A DNA stretch of 6,869 nt from contig JAFAWN010000045.1 of NCBI GenBank assembly GCA_019241735.1, positions 1-6,869 on the forward strand, given 5' to 3'. Every line of letters begins with the position of its first letter. The first letter of the stretch is position 1. Of the stretch, positions 1 to 5,889 are shown one piece after another. Both the position numbers and the translations under genes were made by a program. Source of the stretch: Terriglobales bacterium. GTDB lineage: Bacteria > Acidobacteriota > Terriglobia > Terriglobales > Acidobacteriaceae. A model generated the notes under the pieces. The model was not told where the DNA came from. It worked only from the letters and a program-made list of their open reading frames with translations, and made no database searches.

Positions 1-36
1 CACCAATTCCATACTGCTGGCCTGTTCCAATGGCGA

Positions 37-42
37 TATAAT
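37..42 (+). promoter_or_regulatory. candidate -10 box upstream of the exported-protein gene
   Basis: A perfect TATAAT lies 18 bases before the ATG at 61. The matching -35 region (around 14-19, CTGCTG) is poor. Transcription would start near 49, leaving a leader of only about 12 bases that begins at the ribosome site. This is plausible but unproven, and the true promoter could lie outside the window to the left. Confidence 0.35.
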
Positions 43-48
43 TTAGCC

Positions 49-54
49 AGGCGG
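49..54 (+). promoter_or_regulatory. ribosome binding site for the exported-protein gene
   Basis: AGGCGG sits 6 bases before the ATG at 61. It is a moderate Shine-Dalgarno match at the right spacing. It supports that start, which also yields a proper signal peptide. Confidence 0.5.
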
Positions 55-60
55 TTCCTC

Positions 61-1074
61 ATGCGGCGCGTTCGTATTCTCGCTTGGTTTCTTTTCCTGT
101 GCTGCACCGCCTCCGGGTTCGCGGACAACCCAAAGTCCTCCGGCTCCGCGTCGCCGATTTCAAAGCAAACTCGCATGGATCTCATCCGCGCGTTTAATTT
201 TGAGCTGGTTTATATCCGGACAGCATTTCCTATGGGGAAGAAAGGCCTGGTGCTGAAGGACGGCTCGTTATCCCCTAGTGGAGAGGAACTCAGGCAACTG
301 ATCGCTTTATGGGGCCCGGCGGTAAAAGCCGGCGATCAGGCGCGAATCACTAACATCATTATTAAGAGCAACAGCATTCACTTCGAGATCAACGGCGGTC
401 CCCAGAAAAAGCAAAAATGGTATCAGCACATTTCTGTGAGCGCCGGGGGAGGCGAGACCCCGATCGCGCCCACAGATCAAAATGCCAATCCGCGCGGCTC
501 TTACGTGGATTTAATTTTTGACAAATATGTTCCCGACCTGACCCCGCAACAACTGAAGGATGCGCTTCGCCCAGTTTTCGATTTCAACGCGAAGACCGCC
601 CTGGAGGCCTATCTTGAAACTGTTCCGCCCAAAGTGAAGGCCGCCATCGAGAAGCATCAAGTGCTGGTGGGGATGAATCGCGAGATGGTGATCTATGCCA
701 AGGGGCGCGCGCCTAAAAAAATTCGCGAAAAAGATGGAGACTTAGAATACGAAGACTGGATTTATGGCGAGCCACCGGAAGATGTGTATTTTGTGCGCCT
801 GGTGGGGGATGAAGTCGTAAGAATAGAAACCATGAAGGTAAATGGCGAGAGGATTATTCGCGCGGATAAAGAAATCGAACTTGAGCCGGGAACCAGCGTA
901 GCCAAGGGCTCACAGCAGCCAGAAGTTAAGCCTTCGAGTGCGCCCAGCCTGAGGCGTCCGGGCGAGGAAGCGCCAACCACGCCCCCCAGGGGTTCTCCGT
1001 CCAGCGCGCCTTTGCCAATGCCGCCGCCGTCGTTCTCCCCAGGACAAAATTTCTCCATGCCCGCGGCCGGCTGA
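61..1074 (+). CDS. exported protein of unknown function with proline-rich C-terminal tail
   Basis: I do not recognise a named family. Residues 1-21 look like a Sec signal peptide: Arg-rich start (MRRVR), hydrophobic core (ILAWFLFLCC), possible cleavage after GFA. There is no canonical lipobox. Residues about 35-190 form a mixed alpha/beta region with no motif I can name. Residues about 190-260 run as two short helices, then 'VGMNREMVIYAKGRAPKK', a 'DWIYG' strand and 'VYFVRLVGDEVVRIETM'. That order resembles the SmpA/OmlA/BamE fold (G-M-x-x-E-x-V, G-x-P, W-x-Y, then a strand with a D/E-x-V turn). This is an inference from pattern only. Residues about 281-337 are rich in Pro, Ser and Gly and probably disordered. 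The ATG at 61 has a ribosome site at 49-54. nadE follows 66 bases downstream but seems to have its own promoter, so an operon is not indicated. The role is probably in the periplasm or envelope. Confidence 0.8.
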   Translation: MRRVRILAWFLFLCCTASGFADNPKSSGSASPISKQTRMDLIRAFNFELVYIRTAFPMGKKGLVLKDGSLSPSGEELRQLIALWGPAVKAGDQARITNIIIKSNSIHFEINGGPQKKQKWYQHISVSAGGGETPIAPTDQNANPRGSYVDLIFDKYVPDLTPQQLKDALRPVFDFNAKTALEAYLETVPPKVKAAIEKHQVLVGMNREMVIYAKGRAPKKIREKDGDLEYEDWIYGEPPEDVYFVRLVGDEVVRIETMKVNGERIIRADKEIELEPGTSVAKGSQQPEVKPSSAPSLRRPGEEAPTTPPRGSPSSAPLPMPPPSFSPGQNFSMPAAG

Positions 1075-1103
1075 TCCAACGATCTGGCTCTCAAGGGCGT
1101 TTA

Positions 1104-1134
1104 TTGGCGTTCCCGGCTGCAATCCCTTTAAACT
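1104..1134 (+). promoter_or_regulatory. candidate promoter for a leaderless nadE mRNA
   Basis: TTGGCG (1104-1109, 4 of 6 to the -35 consensus) is followed by a 19-base spacer and TAAACT (1129-1134), a TANNNT-type -10. The hexamer ends 6 bases before the GTG at 1141, which is where the +1 would fall. No Shine-Dalgarno sequence is visible; only a weak GGAA at 1135-1138 lies close to the start. Confidence 0.45.
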
Positions 1135-1140
1135 GGAATT

Positions 1141-2781
1141 GTGAAGATCGCGTTGGGGCAAATCAATCCCACCGTCGGCGATTTCGCCGGCAATAGCGCC
1201 AAAATTATTGAATATTCGCGTACCGCAAAATCCGCAGGCGCGGAATTGATCCTATTTCCGGAGCTCGCTGTTTGCGGTTACCCTCCACGCGACTTAGTCG
1301 AACGGGGCACATTCGTTTCGCACAACCTCCAATCAGCCAATCAAATCGCCGTTCAAACTTCGGGAATCGCAGTGATTTGCGGCCTGGTGACCCGCGCCGA
1401 TCCGGCAACCGGCAAGAGTGTGATGAACTCAGCGGCGCTGCTGCAAAACGGGCAGATTGCCTTCGTACAATCCAAGATGCTGCTCCCGACGTACGATGTC
1501 TTCGATGAGATGCGCAATTTTGCACCTGCCCGAAGCCAGCAACTGTTTCGACTTTCGGGAAAACAGCTGGCCCTGACTATCTGCGAGGATGCCTGGAACG
1601 ACAAGCACTTCTGGAATGATCGACGATACGATTTCGATCCCATAGAAGCCCTGGTTCAAGCGGGTGGCGATCTCGTGCTCAATATTTCCGCATCGCCGTT
1701 CTGGGCCGGAAAGCGCGATTTGCGCCGCGAGATGCTGGCCACAATCGCCCGAAATTACAAGCTTCCGGTTGCCATGGTCAATCAAGTGGGTGGCAATGAC
1801 AGCCTGGTTTTTGATGGATCAAGCCTGGTATTAAATGCCGAGGGCGACGTAATTGCACAAGCTAAATCGTTCGAAGAGGATTTGATTTATTTTGACTCCG
1901 ACCAACTTCGGGGCGATGTCCACACTCAGATTCAACGCGAGGAGGCCGGGATTTATGCAGCCTTGGTGCTCGGTACCAGAGATTATGTGCGGAAATGCGG
2001 CTTCACCCAAGTGATTGTTGGGATCAGCGGCGGCATTGATTCTGCCCTCACGGCGACAATAGCCGCAGACGCCCTCGGCGCGCAGAATGTTATTGGAGTG
2101 GCGATGCCGGGGCCCTATTCTTCAGCCGGATCAGTCGAGGATGCAGAGGCACTCGCCACTAACCTCGGCATTCGTTTTGAGCGTCTGTGCATCAATGGAA
2201 TTGTCGCAGCGGCGGGCAAAACTCTCGGGCAGGCGTTCGCCGGATTGCCGGAAGATCAAACCGAAGAAAATATTCAATCGCGAGCACGCGGCATGCTGCT
2301 CATGGCTTTGTCGAATAAATTCAAAGCGCTGGTGCTGAGCACGGGCAACAAAAGTGAATTAGGCGTCGGCTACTGCACTTTGTACGGAGATATGGTCGGT
2401 GGTCTTGCGGTGATTTCCGACGTTCCGAAGACCATGGTTTCGCGTTTAAGCCGCTATGTAAATTCGCGACGCCCCGTAATTCCAGTGTCGACGCTGGAGA
2501 AGCCTCCATCGGCGGAACTCCGCGCGAACCAGAAAGACAGCGATACGCTGCCCCCATACGAGGTCCTGGACACTATCCTCGAAGATTACGTTGAGGAATT
2601 GCGCACTGAAGACGAGATAGCAGCCAGCCATGGATACGATCTCGATCTGGTGAAACGCGTGATCCGCATGATTGAGGGGAGTGAGTATAAGCGCCAGCAA
2701 GCGGCGCCGGGATTAAAAATATCCGCCAAGGCGTTCGGCTACGGACGCCGTTTACCCATCGCAGCCAAATCCGATCTATAG
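1141..2781 (+). CDS. nadE: NAD+ synthase (glutamine-hydrolysing)
   Basis: Catalyses the last step of NAD+ synthesis in the cytoplasm. ATP adenylates nicotinic acid adenine dinucleotide, and ammonia released from glutamine then amidates it. Residues 1 to about 250 are a nitrilase-type (CN_hydrolase) amidase domain with the full triad: E41 (FPELAVCGYPPRDL), K112 (SKMLLPTYDVFDE) and C148 (TICEDAW). Residues about 265-546 are the synthetase domain. It has the PP-loop SGGIDS (296-301), TEENIQSRARG (374-384), STGNKSELGVGYCTLYGD (400-417), a KPPSAELRANQKDSD segment (454-468) and a C-terminal YKRQQAAPGLKIS stretch (516-528) usual for this enzyme. The 546-residue length suits the two-domain bacterial form. 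The start is GTG at 1141; the amidase domain begins at once (MKIALGQINPTVGDF), so no residues are missing. There is no good ribosome site, and translation is probably leaderless. Nothing suggests transfer or damage. Confidence 0.97.
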   Translation: MKIALGQINPTVGDFAGNSAKIIEYSRTAKSAGAELILFPELAVCGYPPRDLVERGTFVSHNLQSANQIAVQTSGIAVICGLVTRADPATGKSVMNSAALLQNGQIAFVQSKMLLPTYDVFDEMRNFAPARSQQLFRLSGKQLALTICEDAWNDKHFWNDRRYDFDPIEALVQAGGDLVLNISASPFWAGKRDLRREMLATIARNYKLPVAMVNQVGGNDSLVFDGSSLVLNAEGDVIAQAKSFEEDLIYFDSDQLRGDVHTQIQREEAGIYAALVLGTRDYVRKCGFTQVIVGISGGIDSALTATIAADALGAQNVIGVAMPGPYSSAGSVEDAEALATNLGIRFERLCINGIVAAAGKTLGQAFAGLPEDQTEENIQSRARGMLLMALSNKFKALVLSTGNKSELGVGYCTLYGDMVGGLAVISDVPKTMVSRLSRYVNSRRPVIPVSTLEKPPSAELRANQKDSDTLPPYEVLDTILEDYVEELRTEDEIAASHGYDLDLVKRVIRMIEGSEYKRQQAAPGLKISAKAFGYGRRLPIAAKSDL

Positions 2782-2796
2782 GCGGCAGAAAATATT

Positions 2797-2802
2797 TATA
2801 CT
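2797..2802 (+). promoter_or_regulatory. candidate -10 box for the thiol oxidoreductase gene
   Basis: TATACT (5 of 6 to consensus) lies in the short AT-rich gap after nadE. Transcription would begin near 2809, giving a leader of about 48 bases before the ATG at 2857. No convincing -35 is visible; part of it would fall inside the nadE stop region. If used, it favours 2857 over the in-frame ATG at 2812, which would then be only about 3 bases into the mRNA. Confidence 0.35.
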
Positions 2803-2844
2803 ACGCAAGCTATGCGCACCTGCTGCCCACTCTCATTGACATTC

Positions 2845-2851
2845 GAAAGGA
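2845..2851 (+). promoter_or_regulatory. ribosome binding site deciding the start at 2857
   Basis: GAAAGGA is a good Shine-Dalgarno sequence 5 bases before the ATG at 2857. No such site precedes the upstream in-frame ATG at 2812. Together with the signal peptide that begins at 2857, it settles the start. Confidence 0.75.
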
Positions 2852-2856
2852 AACAC

Positions 2857-3771
2857 ATGCTTCGCTTTTGCACCAGTTTGTTCATTATTGTCGCTCTCAC
2901 TTCGTGTGCAAATGGACAGCAGAAAACCGCCACTGCGCGGCCCAAAGTGGCGGCTGGATCGACGGCAAAATCCGCGGGAGTCAATCTCCCCTCCGAAGAG
3001 GTTGTGAACGCTTTCATGCGTCAGATGGTGGGGTTCAACCCGGCGACCAGCTGGAAGATCGTGTCGATCCGGCCGGCTGAGGCTGAGGGCTTGGCGGAAG
3101 TGACGGTGGTGATCAGCAGCGGGCAAGGCGCGCAGCCCAATAAGTTTTTTGTGACTGCGGATGGGCGGCATGCAGTAACCGGGGATCTTATTCCTTTCGG
3201 AGCCACGCCATTTGCAGCGGCCCGCGCCAAACTTGAGAAGGGAATTACCGGGCCGGAGCGCGGCCCCAAAGATGCTGCGGTAACGATCGTCGAATTCAGT
3301 GATCTGCAATGCCCGCACTGCAAGGCGGCGCAGCCAACGATAGACAAGGTCTTAGCGGAAGAGAAAGGGGTTCGCCTGGTATTTCAGAATTTCCCGCTGG
3401 AATCACATGACTGGGCGGAAAAGGCCGCAGACTATGCCGACTGCATCGGACGAACGTCCAACGATGCTTTTTGGAAATTCATCCAAGGCGCCTATGATGC
3501 GCAGGACCAGATAACTGCGTCCAACGCTGATGAAAAACTGAATGCGATCGCCGACGCAGCAGGGGCAAAAAGCGCGGACATCGCAGTCTGTGCCGCGAAA
3601 CCGGAAACCGCGGGGCGGGTACAGCATTCCCTAGCGCTGGGAAAATCACTGGACGTGAATTCCACGCCCAGCCTCTTTATTAACGGACGGTTGGTGGCTG
3701 GACTGGGTAGTGTGCCCTATGAAACGCTTAAAAGCCTGGTGGATTTTGCGGTAAAGGAGCAGCAGAAATAA
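2857..3771 (+). CDS. DsbA/DsbG-like thiol-disulfide oxidoreductase, lipoprotein
   Basis: Predicted envelope protein that makes or rearranges disulfide bonds. From the ATG at 2857 it has 304 residues. The first 17 form a lipoprotein signal (MLRFCTSLFIIVALTSC) with lipobox LTSC and lipidation at C17. A Thr/Ala/Lys linker follows. Residues about 44-115 make a small N-terminal domain ending in 'FFVTADGRHAVTGDLIPFG', similar in pattern to the end of the DsbC/DsbG N-terminal domain. Residues about 136-300 are a DsbA-type thioredoxin fold with active site C152-P-H-C155, an inserted helical domain, and the cis-proline loop STPSLFING (P271). CPHC is the motif of oxidising DsbA. C196 and C245 may form a second disulfide. 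A longer reading from 2812 would add 15 residues (MRTCCPLSLTFERKH) that spoil the signal peptide and lacks a ribosome site. The gene converges with the secretin gene. The redox partner (DsbB or VKOR type) is not in the window. Whether it acts as oxidase or isomerase is not settled. Confidence 0.87.
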   Translation: MLRFCTSLFIIVALTSCANGQQKTATARPKVAAGSTAKSAGVNLPSEEVVNAFMRQMVGFNPATSWKIVSIRPAEAEGLAEVTVVISSGQGAQPNKFFVTADGRHAVTGDLIPFGATPFAAARAKLEKGITGPERGPKDAAVTIVEFSDLQCPHCKAAQPTIDKVLAEEKGVRLVFQNFPLESHDWAEKAADYADCIGRTSNDAFWKFIQGAYDAQDQITASNADEKLNAIADAAGAKSADIAVCAAKPETAGRVQHSLALGKSLDVNSTPSLFINGRLVAGLGSVPYETLKSLVDFAVKEQQK

Positions 3772-3778
3772 CCAGCAA

Positions 3779-5626
3779 CTATTTTCTCAGCCACACTTCG
3801 GAAGCCTTGTCTTGGTCCCCAAGGCTAATCACGTGCGGGGTTATTACCAGCAATAGCTCGTCCTCCTCCAGTTGCTTCGTATTGTTCGCCATTACCTGGT
3901 TGAGACCGGGTATGAACCCGAGCCCCGGAAGTCCACTCAGGCTCCGCTGTTCGTTTCGCGAAAGCGAGCCTGCCACAACCGCCGGCTGACCGTCCGTGAG
4001 AGTGATGCTGCCTTTATATTCGCGATTGGAAATTATCGGCACACCGTTAATTGATTGCGAGCCCAGAGTGCGGAATTGCATTTCCAGCTCGAGGTTGACG
4101 TCCGAATTGCGGTTGACCGACGGTTTGGCCTTCAGGCTCAAGCCGATATCTTCGTAGTTGAAAGACGGGAATGCGGCCCGGAAGCTGTTATTGCCGATTA
4201 CCTTTGCGATAGCTGGGGTGTTGTAGATAGGCGCGAACGTGGCGTTGAGAATGGGAAAACGAGAGCCCATCCGAAAAGTGGCCTGGTTTCCTTGAGCCAC
4301 GCGCAAGTTCGCATGCTCGAGAGATTTTATCCAGCTTTCATTTAACGACAGTTGAGCGCCGAGGGTTCCCAGGCTCAAGCCTTCAAGGGTCAACCCACCT
4401 CCAAACGTAGCAAGCGGCTGACTGAATATTGAATTCTGCTGGCCTTGCTGTTGCGCCAGAAGCGCGGAGATGGCTTGAGTGTTCGCTTGATTGATGCCGC
4501 CGCTGGCAATCAACTGGTTGATTAGCTGTTGTAGATTCTGTCCGCCGAGCGCGGCCAGTGCGCCGGCCGGAATGTTAAACAGATTAAATTCGGTTGGAAT
4601 TTGCAGGCCTATATTTCGGGTCAGCGAGTGGCTGATCTGGTAAACCTTTACGTCCAGCATCATCTGGGGACGCGATCCCCCCAGGCCCTCCAGGAATGCA
4701 GTCGCGGCATCCAGCACATTTTCCGGGGCGCGAACGACGACAGTGCTGGATTGCGCTTCCGGGGTAACGAAGCGGATCTCGAACACTGTGCGCAGGAGGT
4801 TCACCACATCGTTCAGATCGGTCGGAGATGTGCCTTCGGGTACATAGAATGTGCGCAAGGCCATGCGGTCAAACTGACGGTGATTTTCCGCGGTCTCGGA
4901 AGCAACCAAGATCTGTTTTTCATCCAGCGCGGTCCAGAATGTATGGGTGACGTCGCCAGCGGCGCGCATGGCGGTGTAAAAATCGACATCCTGAATGTCA
5001 AATCGCACACGGCGGGATGCCACGGAATCATCAAACTCCGTCACCAGTCCGAAAGATCCGGCCACTTGAGCCAACAGTGCGCGGGAATCGCCGCGGAAGT
5101 GAAAATCACGATGGCCCGCGGTAGGCAGCACGTGCAATTCTCCGGCATCGGCAAGCAGCTTGGGAGGCTCAACCGTGCGCGGCGCGGAATCACCGAGCGC
5201 ATCACGCAACCGTTGCTGGGCAAAATCGTTCTGCGGGTCAAGGTGGACGGCGAAGCGGAAATCAGCCAGTGCCTCCATCTGCCGGCCCTCCAGTAGCGCT
5301 TTATTGCCGTGTTCCAGATGGCTGAAGACCAGTTGCTGCCGCGTCAGTTCCCGGGCGGTCACATACTCGACGTTTTTAGGGGATAAACGGGAGGCCGTTT
5401 CGTACTCGTCAAATGCTTCGTCCGTGTGGCCGGCTTTGCCGAGCTTCAGGCCTTTATTGAAGGCTGACTTGGCTTCCTTCAAATCCTTCTTGGACGGAGT
5501 GCAGGTCGCGGAGGCGGCTGGTTCTTGTCCGCAGGGTAAAATCACCGTGTTTTGGGTATTTCCGCTTGCGGCCGACGCGGTTATCGCCATTACCGCTACC
5601 GCCAAAACACCACTGCACCATCTCAT
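3779..5626 (-). CDS. TPR-containing secretin (GspD/PilQ family outer-membrane channel)
   Basis: Predicted to form the ring-shaped outer-membrane channel of a type II secretion, type IV pilus or related machine. From the ATG at 5626 it has 615 residues. Residues 1-19 are a signal peptide (MRWCSGVLAVAVMAITASA). C32 and C42 lie just after it. Residues about 49-133 contain two TPR-like helical repeats (each ending in 'SRLSPKN' or 'VHLDPQN'). Residues about 176-242 are an STN (secretin/TonB short N-terminal) domain with FDIQDVDFYTAMRAA. Residues about 255-317 are NolW/N1-like (FYVPEGTSPTDLNDVVNLLR). The secretin domain spans about 322-601 and ends with VPIISNREYKGSITLTDGQ, AGSL, GLPGLGFIPGLN and ELLLVITPHVI. 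A Gln/Asn-rich insert (363-398) sits early in it. The frame also opens at TTG 5650, adding 8 residues. I chose the ATG because the signal peptide starts there and a TACAAT box is placed for leaderless initiation. No pilus or secretion partner genes are nearby, so the cargo is unknown. Confidence 0.9.
   Translation of the reverse strand: MRWCSGVLAVAVMAITASAASGNTQNTVILPCGQEPAASATCTPSKKDLKEAKSAFNKGLKLGKAGHTDEAFDEYETASRLSPKNVEYVTARELTRQQLVFSHLEHGNKALLEGRQMEALADFRFAVHLDPQNDFAQQRLRDALGDSAPRTVEPPKLLADAGELHVLPTAGHRDFHFRGDSRALLAQVAGSFGLVTEFDDSVASRRVRFDIQDVDFYTAMRAAGDVTHTFWTALDEKQILVASETAENHRQFDRMALRTFYVPEGTSPTDLNDVVNLLRTVFEIRFVTPEAQSSTVVVRAPENVLDAATAFLEGLGGSRPQMMLDVKVYQISHSLTRNIGLQIPTEFNLFNIPAGALAALGGQNLQQLINQLIASGGINQANTQAISALLAQQQGQQNSIFSQPLATFGGGLTLEGLSLGTLGAQLSLNESWIKSLEHANLRVAQGNQATFRMGSRFPILNATFAPIYNTPAIAKVIGNNSFRAAFPSFNYEDIGLSLKAKPSVNRNSDVNLELEMQFRTLGSQSINGVPIISNREYKGSITLTDGQPAVVAGSLSRNEQRSLSGLPGLGFIPGLNQVMANNTKQLEEDELLLVITPHVISLGDQDKASEVWLRK
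4430..4540 (-). other. Gln/Asn-rich insert within the secretin domain
   Basis: Residues 363-398 of the secretin (numbered from the ATG at 5626) hold 11 Gln and 5 Asn in 36 positions, including a QQQGQQN run. Gly/Ala/Leu-rich segments flank the insert. It falls between the first conserved strand of the secretin domain (MMLDVKVYQIS) and the later signature blocks. It is probably a flexible or low-complexity loop on one face of the barrel. Such loops vary in length within the family. Confidence 0.55.
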
Positions 5627-5632
5627 TAGTTG

Positions 5633-5638
5633 ATTGTA
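5633..5638 (-). promoter_or_regulatory. candidate -10 box for a leaderless secretin mRNA
   Basis: Read on the minus strand, TACAAT (5 of 6 to TATAAT) is followed by the six bases CAACTA and then the ATG at 5626. The A of the ATG is thus where +1 would fall. A weak -35 (TTCTTA, 5663 to 5658, 3 of 6) lies 19 bases upstream. No Shine-Dalgarno site precedes the ATG. Confidence 0.45.
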
Positions 5639-5713
5639 ACTCGCAGTCAAGGGCGTTTAAGAACGGCAGTTCAGGCCGCGAAAAAACTTCGGTCACATCC
5701 CATTAAACCCAAC

Positions 5714-5725
5714 TCAGCATGCTGA
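5714..5725. promoter_or_regulatory. 12-bp perfect palindrome, possible operator
   Basis: TCAGCATGCTGA equals its own reverse complement. It lies about 60 bases upstream of the citrate synthase -35 candidate and about 88 bases upstream of the secretin ATG. This is a place where a dimeric regulator could act on either gene. No known regulator motif is recognised, and a chance origin cannot be excluded. Confidence 0.3.
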
Positions 5726-5786
5726 ATTTCCGGGCTAGCGCCGGGGAAGACGGCTCGTGCCACCGATTGCAAACTTCATCGCCAGA

Positions 5787-5815
5787 TGGAAACTTGCGGC
5801 GTTTTGGCGTATAAA
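5787..5815 (+). promoter_or_regulatory. candidate promoter for citrate synthase
   Basis: TGGAAA (5787-5792, 4 of 6 to TTGACA) is followed by a 17-base spacer and TATAAA (5810-5815, 5 of 6 to TATAAT). Transcription would start near 5822, giving a leader of about 68 bases. The spacing is ideal for a housekeeping sigma factor. Confidence 0.5.
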
Positions 5816-5874
5816 CTGTAGTTGCGGCAGCACACGTTCCCCCCTCGCGCGGCCTGAACCGAACTCGATCTAAT

Positions 5875-5878
5875 GGAG
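5875..5878 (+). promoter_or_regulatory. ribosome binding site for citrate synthase
   Basis: GGAG lies 11 bases before the ATG at 5890, a slightly long but usable spacing. An ATG at 5873 just in front of it is out of frame with the enzyme and is not the start. Confidence 0.45.
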
Positions 5879-5889
5879 CGGCGTACCAA

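Larger units (their letters stand above)
5627..5889. other. divergent intergenic region between the secretin and citrate synthase genes
   Basis: This 263-base stretch separates two outward-facing genes and should carry both promoters. It holds the secretin -10 candidate (5633-5638), the palindrome at 5714-5725, the citrate synthase promoter candidate (5787-5815) and its ribosome site (5875-5878). I see no RNA gene and no credible small ORF in it. Short open frames on the minus strand here run into the citrate synthase gene and look like shadows. Confidence 0.7.

Noticed and set aside
1091..1103. 13-base repeat TCAAGGGCGTTTA also found at 5647-5659, each copy upstream of a leaderless-type gene
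   Set aside because: A single 13-base match is close to chance in a window of this size when both strands are counted. The two copies have opposite orientation and different distances relative to their genes (38 bases before nadE, about 20 before the secretin).
762..1161. Minus-strand open frames over the 3' end of the exported-protein gene
   Set aside because: They mirror the proline-rich tail coding sequence and yield low-complexity peptides without a start signal.
2812..2856. Upstream in-frame ATG for the thiol oxidoreductase
   Set aside because: It has no ribosome site and would put a charged, Cys-containing stretch before the lipoprotein signal. The ATG at 2857 has both a ribosome site and a clean signal.
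4601..5296. 231-codon open frame on the plus strand
   Set aside because: It lies wholly antisense to the secretin gene. Its translation has no recognisable domain or signal, and the secretin reading has clear domains throughout.
5627..5650. TTG start at 5650 for the secretin
   Set aside because: It is a rare start codon with no ribosome site and adds eight residues ahead of a good signal peptide. The -10-like TACAAT lies inside this stretch, so a transcript from it would exclude the TTG.
5726..5752. Imperfect GC-rich inverted repeat (TTCCGG ... CCGGGGAA) after the palindrome
   Set aside because: The stem needs a two-base bulge and has no T-run, so it is neither a convincing terminator nor an operator.
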